Shown: piece after piece, positions 10,910 to 21,839 of the stretch
Layout of the letters: each line of letters begins with the position of its first letter
How positions within the stretch are numbered: the stretch's first letter is position 1
NCBI GenBank assembly: GCA_947507595.1
Contig: OX382266.1
Span: 13,578,001-13,642,000 of the forward strand
Reading direction: 5' to 3'
Origin: Pyralis farinalis
Lineage: Eukaryota; Arthropoda; Insecta; Lepidoptera; Pyralidae
Length of the DNA: 64,000 bases
Notes under the pieces: generated by a model
What the model was told of the DNA's origin: nothing
The model's database searches: none
Seen by the model: only the letters and a program-made list of their open reading frames with translations
Position numbers and translations under genes: made by a program

Positions 10910-10939
10910 TATTCCCGATACTTTTTACACAGAGTAGTA

Positions 10940-11345
10940 TATGTTCCGATTCACACATAAATCGCTCACAGTGTCCGAACGTTTTTTAGTAGATCTCTGG
11001 GTTTGTGACTTGATTATTTTTAGTACTGGATCCCAAGCAGGTGGTACTTGCCAACCATCTTCTCTATTGAAATTAAGGTGTTTTCTTATTTCAATAGCCT
11101 CGCGCAACATTCTCGGCATGTAGCGATTCTCCTTGGCGAGGATATGTGGTTTATCCAACCGTATGTAATGGTTTGGCTGGTCCAGTGTATGTTCACATAC
11201 TGCAGAGTTTTTATCGCGCCTATTCTTCATGTCAGCAATGTGTTCTTTCACACGAGTACCTATGCTTTTCTTTGTTTGTCCTATGTACATCCTGTTCGTA
11301 TGCGTCGTCGCACACACGCACTGACAAAATTTATCGCTGCTAAAG
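10940..11345 (-). pseudogene. Penelope-like GIY-YIG endonuclease domain fragment
   Basis: The encoded segment has the signature of the endonuclease at the C-terminus of Penelope-like retroelements. Visible are YIGQTKKSIGTRVKEH, with the conserved YIG and the arginine in RVKEH, then CEHTLDQPNH, then the glutamate-bearing REAIEIRKHLNFNREDGW. This enzyme nicks target DNA for reverse transcription. Upstream of the CVCATTHTNRMYIG stretch the frame meets stops and no reverse transcriptase follows, so the fragment is truncated. Its C-terminus is displaced by a mariner inserted at the stop codon, which adds a few foreign residues to the present frame. Confidence 0.85.
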
Positions 11346-11730
11346 GTACGCCAGTCGTGGCTACGCCGTGCTTAATACCTAATACCGCACGCTCCCACGC
11401 ACGCACCGCCGCTTCGCTCCCGCTCGTAATAATTTGTACGTGTACCTATCTACTTTAACTACAAATTCGTAAAGATGGCTAAAAAGTAAAAAGATTTTTT
11501 TTTGTATCAAATGTGTAATTTTGTTATAAAATCACAAATTTCCTACAGAAAGAAGTACTTTTTTAATGCCTATCATTTTAGGCTACTGTGAAAATATTAA
11601 ATTTCCGAAAACATAAATTATAATTTTGATAAGTGTAGTAAATGAAAAGGAAAAAATAGTTTTGTAAAAAAAAAAAATGGGTGCGTGTACTTATGTATGC
11701 GCGTGAGAAGTTATACTTCTCTGGCATCTA

Positions 11731-12778
11731 TAAATAACAAATCCCTGGAGGGATGTTGTGTTCATGCGAGTGAGTGACGTTACCACCTCACAGGCAACTG
11801 CAGCCAAATAACAATTCCCTGGAGGGTTGTTGTGTTCATGCAAGTGAGTGTCATTACTACCTCACGGAAAACTGCATTCATATAACAGTTCCCTAGATGG
11901 ATGTTGTGTTCATCTGAGTGACGTCACGAGTAAGCTCCTAAGGAGTTGCCGTGTTAGCGGTAGAGGTGGCAATACGCGAGGCATACTTAATGTATTGCAA
12001 GCATAAACAGCTACCGTCACCGCTTTAAATTGGGTGGATCGTATGCTTGTTTGTTCATGCGAGTGAGTGACGTTACCACCGCACAGAAACCTGCAGCCAA
12101 ATAACAATTCCCTGGACGATTGTTGTGTTCAGGCGAGTGAGTGACGTTACTACCTCACGGAAAACTGCAGCCAAATAACAAATTCGCTGGACAGATGTTG
12201 CGTTCATGCGAGTGAGTGACGTTACTACCTCACGAAAAATATGCTCAAAACTGCAGCCGAATAACAATTCCCTGGGGGATTGTTGTGTTCATGCGAGTGA
12301 GTCACGTTAACGCCTCATAGAAATCTGCGGCCAAATAATAATTCCCTGGATGGTTGTTGTGTTCAGGCGAGTGAGTGACGTTACTACCTCACGGAAAACT
12401 GCAACCAAATAACAATTCGCTGGACAGATGTTGCGTTCATGCGAGTGAGTGACGTTAACACCTCACAGGAATCTGCAGCCAAATAACAATTCCCTGGACG
12501 GTTGTTGCGTTCATGCGAGTGAGTGACGTTACTACCTCACGAAAAATATGCTCAAAACTACAGCCGAATAACAATTCCCTGGAGGATTGTTGTGTTCATG
12601 CGAGTGAGTGACGTTAACACCTCACAGGAATCTGCAGCCAAATAACAATTCCCTGGACGGTTGTTGTGTTCAGGCGAGTGAGTGACGTTACATGAGGTTA
12701 TATGGCTGCAGTTTTCCGTGAGGTAATAACGTCACTCACTTGCATGAACACAATAATCCCCCAGGGAATTGTTATTTT
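11731..12778 (+). repeat. Satellite array of ~74-bp monomers derived from SINE family A
   Basis: Eleven diverged monomers carry the landmark GTGAGTGACGTTA near 11,775, 11,849, 11,918, 12,068, 12,141, 12,218, 12,302, 12,376, 12,449, 12,523, 12,608 and 12,682, so spacing is 69-85 bp. Two longer monomers (ending near 12,302 and 12,608) share an extra block, AAAAATATGCTC. A D-B-(E)-C order recurs every ~306 bp, the beginning of a higher-order repeat. A SINE tail (11,927-12,045) interrupts the array and the last monomer (12,701-12,778) is inverted. Each monomer matches the middle of SINE family A (CTGCAGCCAAATAACAA...TTGTTGTGTTC). Confidence 0.88.
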
Positions 12779-12779
12779 C

Positions 12780-13758
12780 GTGACTTAATGAGCGGTTTAG
12801 CGGGCAGCTTCAACCTGTTACTTTTGTATTACAGTATCTTAAAATTTCACTCATCATTTTTTCATAACGCGCCTAAAGGAGTATATAACTTTAATACAAT
12901 AGTCAGCTCCTGGTCTATATACAAAAAATAATTAAGAAAAACTTTGTATTATAGATCACTGATGATTCACCTACAGGGGAAAATTGTTTTGTATATAGAT
13001 AGACTATGCATTTTTGACGATTGTATAAACTATAAGCGACATCCCTACGTGTTATATATATTATCCTTCGCTCAGGGGTCGAGTCGGCCTACTTGTTTGA
13101 TTTTACTATGACACAACCATGTTGGAAGTCGTATTAGAAGTATAACTTCAAAATTGCGTTGTATCACTATGCACTTCCCTTTTACTATGAATAGACTTGT
13201 TATTACCATGAAATGGCCACCGCGGGTCAGCTGGCGTAAACCAAATGTCAAAAAACTCTATTTCTCTCTGTCACATTAAATAGATACTGTGTGAAAGAGA
13301 TAGCGCTATATCATTAATGACTAAGAATAGTGCTATCTCTTTTATTTATATTCGAAACAAAACCCCGTTTTCATTGATTAAATAATATACGAACACATCG
13401 AATTATGATCTATTATTTTCTAATTTAATTCCCGCACGCATTTTTCATTTTTCTAAAAAAAAAAAGAAACGCAAACGCAAAAATAACGCTTTAAGAAAAG
13501 TTTTTTTTAAATAATTAAGCCATGATGGAATTGCCAACTTTTGTGGGGTACATTTTGTGACACCTATATATGTGCTACATTTTATTTAGGGTGCAAAAAT
13601 ATTTATTTAGTTAAATCTACATTTCACTAGCATTTCATGTTTAATGTTTTATTGACAAATTTCCTGTTGACGATAACTCTGACACTCCATAGTCATATGT
13701 CAGTCATTAATTCAAGTGATATCTTAAATTAGTGCAGCGTAAAAACTAAACATTGATG
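12780..13758. other. AT-rich sequence, nothing recognised
   Basis: No gene. Similar AGAGATAGCGCTAT-like motifs occur twice near 13,298 and 13,330, without clear element ends. Confidence 0.4.
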
Positions 13759-13761
13759 TAA

Positions 13762-14406
13762 GGGCCCTCGCCCACGGCGACTTTTTATAGCGATGCAGTA
13801 GCGATGCTGCCGCGGATTTGTATCGGTACAGTCGCGATGCGGTCGCTAGCTGTGTGCCCTCTCCCACATAAACACGATGCAGACGCGATGCAAACGCGAT
13901 ACTGTCGCGCTTCTGTCGCGATGCAAACGCGATGCAGTAACGGCACAAAAATGCCTGCGATCGTCACAGTTACAAGATGGACTCCGTTGAGGCTACATTA
14001 GTCACGTTGTCTTTGGTGCTGCTTTTACGTAAGCAGTCGAAGCGTAGACAGCAGAAGCGTAGACAGCAGAAGCGTAGACAGCCGAAGCGAATGCAGCGTC
14101 AATATTGTATGCACCCATTTACTAAAGAGAGATTATTTGGTGGATATTATGTGACAACGTTTAAAATACTAGAAAACTGTGAGCGTAAATTCAGAAGTTG
14201 TTATAGAATGTCATATTCTACATTTACACACACGGTCGCACGTTTGCATCGATACAGTCGCAATGCTGTAGCGCGTTAGTAGCACGTTGGCATCACTTCT
14301 GTAGCGCGTTGCAAATGCGACTAACGCGCGTTAGTAGCGATGCTGTCGATCGTTTACGAAACGCGCGACAGCATCACTACAAAAAGTCGCCGTGGGCGAA
14401 GGGCCT
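13762..14406 (+). mobile_element. PIF/Harbinger-type non-autonomous element (645 bp)
   Basis: Ends are inverted repeats: GGGCCCTCGCCCACGGCGAC on the left, and AGGCCCTTCGCCCACGGCGA on the opposite strand at the right, continuing into CTTTTT.TAG.GATGC on both sides. It is flanked by TAA at 13,759-13,761 and 14,407-14,409, the 3-bp TWA duplication expected for PIF/Harbinger. The subterminal regions are packed with GCGATGCa and GCGTTAGTAGC motifs, possible transposase-binding repeats. It retains the start of a transposase gene and is a deletion derivative. Confidence 0.85.
13977..14279 (+). pseudogene. Harbinger transposase N-terminal remnant
   Basis: A 100-residue frame starting MDSVEATLVTLSLVLLLR, then a basic stretch made by three tandem 15-bp units (KRRQQ repeats), then MHPFTKERLFGGYYVTTFKILENCERKFRSCYRMSYSTF. 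The last part matches the conserved N-terminal region of HARBI1-like transposases (W.HP...R...GEF..L...L..D..KF..YFRMS...F). The DDE catalytic domain is absent and the frame runs into the subterminal repeats. The start is chosen because the element begins just upstream and the sequence aligns from there. Confidence 0.7.
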
Positions 14407-14647
14407 TAATTGCGCTTATTGTCACGAACAAGTCTCTTGTTTTTTAGGGTTCTGTGTAATATTAAACAGTAATCCATGGGTCTCTAGCTCTCAAACAATA
14501 TTACTTATAGACTTTATTTGTATGATTTATGGGGAATTATGGGACGAACGGAGTACCTACTTGAAGATTACAAGCCAAGTAATTGCCATTTTCAAAAAGG
14601 CTTAAATATTTGTGTTATTCTATGGAAAAACGGATAAAAAAATATTG

Positions 14648-14713
14648 AAAGTTATGTTCTTCGATGTAAGACAGGAGAACTTTTTCTTATCTTACATCGA
14701 ACGACATAACTTT
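14648..14713. repeat. Near-perfect hairpin
   Basis: Two 24-base arms, AAAGTTATG.TCTTCGATGTAAGA and its near-exact inverse, separated by 18 bases. It lies directly before a LINE 3' fragment. Confidence 0.7.
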
Positions 14714-14714
14714 T

Positions 14715-14994
14715 TCATGCTCCACGTACATGTAGAAAGAATGCAGCGAGAAAGAATTACGAAACGAATTTAAAATGCGAAAGTAGGAGGATTTAGGATG
14801 CGAGGAAAGCCAAGACTTACTTACTACGGCTAAATTGGTTGTGTGTTATCCGAAGGTAGTGGGAGGAGCGTTGGAAACCGGCGAGAGCCCATGAAAAAGC
14901 CATAAATGTTAAAGAATCGAATTAGGTGTGTAAGAATCGAGTCAAATGGCGCTCAATTCTCTTTGCCTATCCCGTTCGCGACTTGGCATGAAAA
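14715..14994 (+). pseudogene. 3' end of the RTE-type LINE, 5'-truncated
   Basis: Across frames it reads HVERMQ..., then KPARAHEKAINVKES, then CKNRVKWRSILFAYPVRDLA, collinear with the C-terminus of the intact LINE protein (RRACMKRAMNVKEASEVCKDRVLWRSVLSAYPAWDLA). It ends at the stop codon, as expected for a 5'-truncated insertion. Confidence 0.8.
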
Positions 14995-15560
14995 TGTAAT
15001 AAACTATTTACTACGACTATTAGTACTAGTAGAAGATGTTGTACGTTTTTAGGACAATTATGGAAAGAAAACATCTTCTAGTATCTAGTAAGTAATCGTA
15101 GTCAGGTGAGAGGTTAGATCATATAAAAAGATTAGGCTCTAAATCAAAGCTATGATAAAAAAATAGAATACAATGCATCTAATTTGAATGAAAAAAAGTA
15201 TTTTGCAAATATTTTCAGCAAAGTAGGCAGGTACTGTGAAAATACGAGTATCTTTATGTGACATCTAGTTTAAAATAACACTATTGACCGTAGAATTATG
15301 TTTGGCTTGTTATTTTTAGCAGGTAATTTCGCGTATTTTTGTAGGGAAGTGTGTAATTGGTGGATGAGAATATGTTACCAGGTCGCCGGGGAGGCCTGCT
15401 ACATAATACGACTAATATTATTCGATCTAGTCGACGGAATGATCGTATCAGACCCAATGAAAATAAAAACCTAAATTTCGTTAGATTAGTCGGCTTAAAC
15501 AATTTGCTAATTAAATTCCCAATTTGGAGAAGTTTTCAAAGCAAAATGTCCTTATGGGTG
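14995..15560. other. Mostly unrecognised
   Basis: Contains an inverted pair TAGTAGAAGATGTT / AACATCTTCTAGTA at about 15,025-15,090. No other structure is supported. Confidence 0.4.
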
Positions 15561-15561
15561 A

Positions 15562-15630
15562 TAGGGTGCACCAAAGCGGCCCGGCTGGGGAAGTACCTCT
15601 TCCAGAAAATCGCAGCTAAATAACACTCCC
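15562..15630 (+). repeat. SINE family A body fragment
   Basis: Matches AGGGTGCACCAAAGCGGCCC ... GAAAATCGCAGCTAAATAAC. Confidence 0.75.
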
Positions 15631-15776
15631 TATTTTCAATACAAATACCTATTTGGGTCAAAATTATTCTGAAGAGGTGATGTGGGAAGCTTACTCTCTT
15701 CAGAATGATTTCGTTGCCTTTTTGCCTTTATTTTTTAACCTTGCTGTTTTTTCTTCTTTTTATCCTATTTTATTTT

Positions 15777-16076
15777 TCATACAACGCCGGAAGGCATCCA
15801 TGCATACGGCCCACCTGAAAGGGGTTACCGTTACCTATAAACTCGGGCAATGTCATCTCAGATGTTAACACAGCAACTCTTAAGGAGCTTATTGGTGATC
15901 TCACACACACGTAGGAACAAGCAACACTCCCGAGAATTGTCGTTTTCTGTGAGCTGGAGGTACTTGCCTAGACAGGTTGCTTTGATACCTCTCTTAAAAA
16001 CACCCAGACCAAGATAAACATACATGTTCATGCGCACACATATTTGTCCTGTGTAGGAATCGAACCCACGAGCGTT
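15777..16076 (-). repeat. SINE family A
   Basis: Reverse-strand copy from tail (ATACAACGCCGG) through the box B region (GAATCGAACCCACGAGCG). Box A side is lost. Confidence 0.85.
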
Positions 16077-16079
16077 AAA

Positions 16080-17520
16080 TTAAGAATTTAAGTCTTATTA
16101 TACTCTACTTAACTAATAACAAACATCAATAACGCAGATTCATAAATAGTTTCTAAGTAGTGACCAGAATAAACAAACATTTTTTATATACTGCAATAAG
16201 AACTAAGACAGAAAATATCACCGAACGTTAACAGAGTGAGGCTCGATTCTCACATGACGTTTTTTTATATTTGGAAAGAACAACAGGTAAGTTAAATTTA
16301 ACGCAGCGACACAAAAAGTAGGTCCACGGCCTATGACGACGATTGCATCAATATTGTAATGCGAATTGTTCGAGGAAGCTGTCTGTAACGACCAATTTGC
16401 CTCGGGAAGCTGCCTGCCTTGTTTTTTCCAGCTCAACCTTCCTTAATGAGCAGAGAAACGCGGGCCGCTCTAACTTCTATGCAAATGTATTTTCTTCGAT
16501 TTTCGAAAGTATATTATTTTGCAAGATCGCTAATGAAACGTAACGAATAAGGATTTTACACCAATAAGTTTTACTTTTGCTTATTTGGTAATAATTAATC
16601 ATCTACATAAGGGAGATATTATTGCAGTTTCACGGAACTTTCGTCGCCTCTACTTGTCAGATTGAAATGACTTGTTTTCGTATAGCGTTACTGATTTTCT
16701 GATGATTCGTTCAAAATGTATCCGCTTGTCTATCGCTATTATAATGTAGTTACAGTTTGCTTACCTAGTGAACAGTACAGAATGCCGTAGTAATCTAGTC
16801 AGCAGTCAGCTATGCGTAGTTTTACCATGACAAATGGTGTTTCATATCGGGCCATAACTATTTAAATCAAATTATGATCGCTAGACCCATTCCTGACATC
16901 CTTGACTTGGGAAGGGACCTCCTATGTAGTGTTAGTATTATGACAGCGACCAAGCATTTATGAATGTTTTATTACCCTGTAACAAGCAATACGTTTTTAT
17001 AATCAATTACGGGCAATGAGTGTTATAATTTTTAATGTAAAAACATCTATATCTTTATTGTTCATGCCGTCATACAAAGTAAGGATTGCCCTCAAATTGC
17101 CTGAGACTAATAGCGGTCATTACATGAAGCAATTGCAGTTATTGAGAATATAGGTAAACGCAAGAGAATGTAAAAAGGAATACACAAAATCAAGAATACG
17201 TAGATTTCTTCTTTTTGCTGAGGCTTTCACACGAAGGGTTCTTGTGACTTTGTAATAGAGCCTCATGAATTATTGAATAAAAATTGAATATTTTCTTACC
17301 TTCAAGTGTTGAGAGATTTTGAGAAACCATCGAATGGTTTACAACATAGATCCACTAGCTTTATGAATAAATAACTGACTTCAACATAGGAGGGTGTTCT
17401 ATGTTCATCATGTATATATTTTTTATATATTTTACCGGTATCTCGATAATTACTGAATGGATTTGCGGCATATACGAATTTCATTCCATATTGGGGAGGT
17501 TTTTTATTTTTATTACTTAA
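16080..17520. other. Nothing recognised
   Basis: AT-rich, with short spurious frames only. Confidence 0.4.
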
Positions 17521-17525
17521 AAAAA

Positions 17526-17905
17526 GCTGTTAAGTGCGAGTCCGATTCGCGCACTGAGGGTTCCGTAAACAAATATACTCGCAAAAAAAAAGTGATGTAA
17601 CTACAAATTATTTACTTGTACTACATGACATTGCTTCTTGCTAAATTTTATGATTCTAGATAAACGAGATGAACCCTATAGGTTTTGATTCCCTTGCGAG
17701 TGTCGAAATATGCGCATAAACTAGGCATAAACAGCTGTAATTTTTTATTGTTTTGACTTAGCAGTTTGATTTTTTCACTGCTCGAAGGGATTGCAGACCT
17801 GAGTATTTGATATTAATTTCAGCTTGATAGCTCCACCCGCCCCTGAGAAAAAAGGTCTTGACAGACGGACAACGAAGTAATCCTATAAGGGTTCCGTTTT
17901 TCCGC
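17526..17905 (+). repeat. GGGTTCCGT-type dispersed element
   Basis: Starts AAGTGCGAGTCCGATTCGCG with GGGTTCCGT, and ends GGGTTCCGTTTTTCC...GGTACGGAAACC. The motif thus recurs in inverted form at the end. The same element occurs at 50,622-51,020 and 51,600-51,925. This repeat is common in Lepidoptera. Its class is not settled from this sequence. Confidence 0.7.
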
Positions 17906-18359
17906 GGGTACGGAAACCGAAAAGGGATAGTCCTACGAATAAAAATAGTCTTATTAATAAAATGTCTTAATATTTTTTCCTTATGTCATTATTTTATCTA
18001 TGATCCGACGTTGATCCTTTTTTCATTTATAACCTTTTGATGACCTCATGTAATTTTTGTGATATAAAATAAAAAAACCTTAATGAATGTGGATTTACTT
18101 TTTTATTATGCTTTGTTAGGTAATAGTTTAAAGGGTTCGATAATATATTTTGGGTATAAGTGGCTTACTGTCATCTTCAGAAAACCATCATTTGAAAACA
18201 TTTCTTTGCACGCGCTGCATTTTTTCAACGCTTAAATGACAGTCGCCAATTAGCAGCCAAATCGCCTGCTCAAAACGTGGCAACTTACGGCAACATTCTC
18301 TGATGTTTGATGACGTCACCGTACCTCTGCTTGTCTATGTATGGAATTGTCTATCTTGA

Positions 18360-18565
18360 ATTTTACCAAAGTCTGAGGGCATGTTAATCCGTCGGTCATA
18401 GGTGTTGTCTATAAATGACAGTAGGTAAGTGAAGTCTTTAGTCATCGGGTGGCTAGAAGATGCTTGCCTCCGACAATCAGGCCGTGAGAAACCTGGCGGA
18501 ATGTGATCTAAAGTTTTTCTGTTGCAGGCAGATCGGCATTCCTTAATTGGTCCTAATATTTCTAA
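18360..18565 (+). repeat. Body fragment of the 5S-type SINE
   Basis: Shares GAGGGCA.GTTAA.CCGTCG and the ATGACAGT..GTAAG block with 59,400-59,485. Confidence 0.5.
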
Positions 18566-18735
18566 TTGATATACGAAAATGAACTTTAGATCTATTGAAG
18601 TTTAATGTTAATTCATATCAAAATTTGATTAGCGATGTTTGGCAATGTACCGCCACCACCAGATCAACTTCACCATATTCTTCCAGATGGGAACCGAATT
18701 CCTCTTTCATTCAAAGGGTTCGATTGTTTATAAAG

Positions 18736-19065
18736 AACATCGGGAGGCATTTAAGCATACGGCTAATGTAATGTAAAGTGGTAAGCCTATGAACGTTTCC
18801 AATACAGAAAGTATTGCCATCATGTCATGCCATAGCCTTGCCATCTCTACTGCAAAAACAGCAACACTGGAACTTACTCACACACCTCACTCACTGCCAG
18901 GAACACTACGACTCTCCAGGAAATTGTTATATGACCGCGGGTTTCTATGACGTGGAGATAATTCCTCAGTCGGGCTGCTTTGCCTACCTATATTAAAAAC
19001 ACCCAGGATAAAACAAACAGATATGTTCATGCATACATAGATTTGTATCGTTAGAATTGAACCCT
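18736..19065 (-). repeat. SINE family A, diverged
   Basis: Reverse-strand copy from CATCGGGAGGCAT to the box B remnant (AGAATTGAACCC). Confidence 0.8.
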
Positions 19066-19069
19066 TTAC

Positions 19070-19884
19070 TAACTACTTGACCATCAAGGCTTGTCTTGGT
19101 CTAGATAAATTTCCCATATAACTTTGTTTAGTTTGACACTTCGTTGCTTTATGTAATTCCTCGACAATAAAAAAAAAATACAGCCGAATTGAGAACCTCC
19201 TCCTTTTTTGGAGTCGGTTAAAAATAGGAATCAACTTACCGCGGCGTAAAGTACGCAAGACGAATAGACACACCTATACAGGCTAAGGTCGAGGTTATCC
19301 AACTTGATTTTTCTACAATATCTGAGACGTTTGGTAACCTACAAAACTGAGAAATAGAGGAAGCTGGGAAGCTCACGTAGGCGGTGGATCCAATTACGTC
19401 TCAGCACGAACGAATTTATTACCGCAAGCGCCAGCGTCGCTCTCACCTTGACATGTCGTCGACGGATCCAATCTGGATCAGATTCCCGGACCTTCCAACA
19501 GGTTTGCGTAAGTCCTTTTAAAGGAGTTTTTGGACATTTACTTATAATTATAATCCGGTACTTTCATAATTTATTTTAAGAGGGACATTGAGTGACGAAG
19601 GCCATATTGGATTGTGTTCGTCTGAGTAATCATCTGTACAGATTATCAAACTAGTGGTCGACCAATGGCCGAAAAAACGACCATAATTCATTGAATTGTT
19701 AAGATTGAACGTTATTTATTCACACATTATTCATAAATTTTATCATACTGCACTTCTTCTCCATATGAATTTTAACAATGACCAATCCCCACTCTTGTCC
19801 ATGCGCGCTATGTGTTTAAAAGAGGGCACAAAGTTTTTTCTTCTCGTAATATTGGTATAGATGACTAGCTATATTTTACGTGGA
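19070..19884. other. Nothing recognised
   Basis: A GC-richer patch near 19,400-19,500 has no convincing frame. Confidence 0.35.
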
Positions 19885-20035
19885 ATTTAGGGCATGCCCG
19901 ACCAAAGAAAAAGAACAGCGAGTCCATGGATGCAGGATGCAGGTGGCACAGGTTCGAGACAAATGTCACTCTAGAGGGGAGGCCTATGATTAGCAGTGGA
20001 CTAATACAGGCTGAGATGCTGATGATGACCAAAGA
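19885..20035 (+). pseudogene. LINE 3' end with GATGATG tail
   Basis: Carries GGGGAGGCCTATG...AGCAGTGGACTAATACAGGCTGAGATGCTGATGATG, the typical 3' terminal phrase of a lepidopteran LINE family. Related ends lie at 52,768-52,838 and, reversed, at 63,110-63,165. Confidence 0.6.
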
Positions 20036-20292
20036 ATGCCATTTTGTAATAAAACGTATCATTTTTATGTTTACCTTTTATCGTTTTTATTGTGATATGA
20101 TGAATATCATTATCAAATTTCATTTAAAAAGTTTATAAGACTAATAAAGTTGTTATACATGAGTAAAATTGTTTCTTCCTTTTATACACATTATTATACA
20201 GACGCTCGTATTCGTATGCAAGAGAACTATATTTACAAATCTAATAATAGCACCTACTAGTGGCGATTAGGTTAATCAATCAATATTGTTCG

Positions 20293-20505
20293 TGTACAGA
20301 GAGTGGAATAATGCATTGGGATTGGGAGGCTGCGCACGCGTTTCTCGATACAAACACTACGGAGATGCCGGCAGTCGCGCGGGAACCGCAGCGGCGGATG
20401 GTCAAGTACGACGCTCCGACACCGCAACCCACAGAGCGTAGCGCAATCTCGAAAACATTTACGATAACTTATATCGATCTTTTCTATTTTTGTGTACGAT
20501 CGTGA
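20293..20505 (+). other. Possible coding exon, unassigned
   Basis: After a possible acceptor (GTTCGTGTACAG, ending at 20,299), a GC-rich stretch opens MHWDWEAAHAFLDTNTTEM and continues for ~50 codons of plausible protein (VAREPQRRMVKYDAPTPQP). A second GC-richer open stretch, with NKRCPNEDDSEPHKGGG, follows at 20,590-20,672 and ends near a GTTAGT. Neither matches a family I recognise, so this is only a candidate. Confidence 0.25.
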
Positions 20506-20709
20506 ACAGTGTTGGGTAATTACTGTGTTAGACACGCGAGAACTTCATTATGTCCGGTTGAACGTTATTCTACAAAGGAAATCGTGAAAAACAAACGTTG
20601 CCCAAATGAAGATGACAGTGAACCGCATAAGGGTGGTGGTGCTAGGGAGCCCACGGAGTGGAAAATCTGGTTAGTATGCACCGTAGTAAATAAGTTACGA
20701 TTTTGACAT

Positions 20710-21675
20710 ATTAAAAAATATTATACACACACATTAGCTTTGTTATGAAAACAATGTTATGCATTTAGTAACAAACACAAAATATAAAATGCATTTATTA
20801 AATTGTCATAGCTACGCCGTAGAGGTAACTTCATAAAATAACCTTTACGAATTCTAGGATATTATTCTTTCATGAAGTATAGTGCGAATCGAAGATGTTA
20901 CATGGTGTTATTATTTTTATTGCAAAATATTCGATTGTCAATATTATTTAAATATACGCAAATGTTCTAATACTCGTATGTAATTATTATAAATGTGTTT
21001 AACAATGCAATGAAATCAGTCTCTAAATTACAATGTTACATAATAAATTCTGAATATTAAAATTGCACCTCCATATTTATACTTATCTTTAAGTTTGAAA
21101 CATTTATTACGTGCATTATCTTCAAACAAACTGATATTTTGCCACTTGTAATATTGATAATGTTTACTCTTTTCTTTGTTACATTTCTACGTTACGCATT
21201 AGTTATGATTAGTTATCGTAGTCGTAAATTCGGGTCAAATATACCTTAGACGAGCTAGATAAATATACCTAAATCAATGGAATACGGATAGTCTATAGAC
21301 TATTTTTATAGAAATAATTTAAAAAAGTCTATTTACAATGTGCATATTTTTTAAGAAAATAAGAGCCATATAAGAATCAGAAATTTATTTGCTACAAATA
21401 TGGTAATTATTCAAGAACTTAAAGGAACATAGAAACGCAGTATATTTTACCTGATAAAAAGTTTTGGTATGTAAATATTATAACAATTTACAACTTAACA
21501 ATTATTTATATAAAAATATTATTGTTACAAAATACGATTATTTAACCTACAATATTATTATTTTATGACAATTTGCAACTATATCATGTCAAAAAAAAAA
21601 ATCATATTCATGTTAAGTATTAGATTCATGCACAATTATTAAATTAACATGTTATTTTTTATATTGATCGTCTTC
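20710..21675. other. Very AT-rich, nothing recognised
   Basis: Long A/T runs and no coding signal. Confidence 0.5.
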
Positions 21676-21838
21676 TATCAGAAGGTTATGTCAGGAGCCT
21701 TAGAAACAGGCGACCGTGCATAACTAGAGTAATGAATGTTAAAAGAAGTGAGTGAGATATGTGAGGATTGAGTCATGTGGCGCTCGGTTCTCTCTGCCTA
21801 CCCTGCAAGGTATTTGGTGTAAGGTTATACATACATTT
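21676..21838 (+). pseudogene. 3' end of the RTE-type LINE
   Basis: Reads as the LINE C-terminus from LSEG.VRSLRN to the CTCTGCCTACCCTGCAAGG stop region, then TATACATACAT. Confidence 0.85.
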
Positions 21839-21839
21839 T

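Larger units (their letters stand above)
8297..10937 (-). mobile_element. Mariner copy 1 (outer), split by copy 2
   Basis: Outer element of a nested pair, on the minus strand: 8,297-9,588, then the inner element with its TA duplication, then the last 26 bases of its 5' terminal repeat at 10,912-10,937. Without the insert it is about 1,320 bp. Termini are CATTCTGTGTACTAAGTATC (3' side) and CTACTCTGTGTAAAAAGTAT (5' side), typical imperfect ~28-bp mariner inverted repeats. TA target duplications flank it at 8,295-8,296 and 10,938-10,939. It sits inside a Penelope-like element. Confidence 0.92.
8100..11345 (-). mobile_element. Penelope-like element remnant, split by mariners
   Basis: On the minus strand the order is a GIY-YIG coding piece (11,345-10,940), then the nested mariners, then the terminal-repeat region (8,296-8,100). 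That terminal region recurs at 60,572-60,706, matching through GGTTTTCGCGATTGTTACAC and CTTTGCAGCGTCCGTGGTCG. Removing the mariners with one TA restores the frame as N-R-N-I-stop, so both halves belong to one element. The reverse transcriptase part is absent. Confidence 0.75.

Noticed and set aside
11340..11460. GC-rich stretch continuing upstream of the GIY-YIG fragment
   Set aside because: Stops interrupt the frame and no reverse transcriptase motif appears, so it is not counted as Penelope coding sequence.
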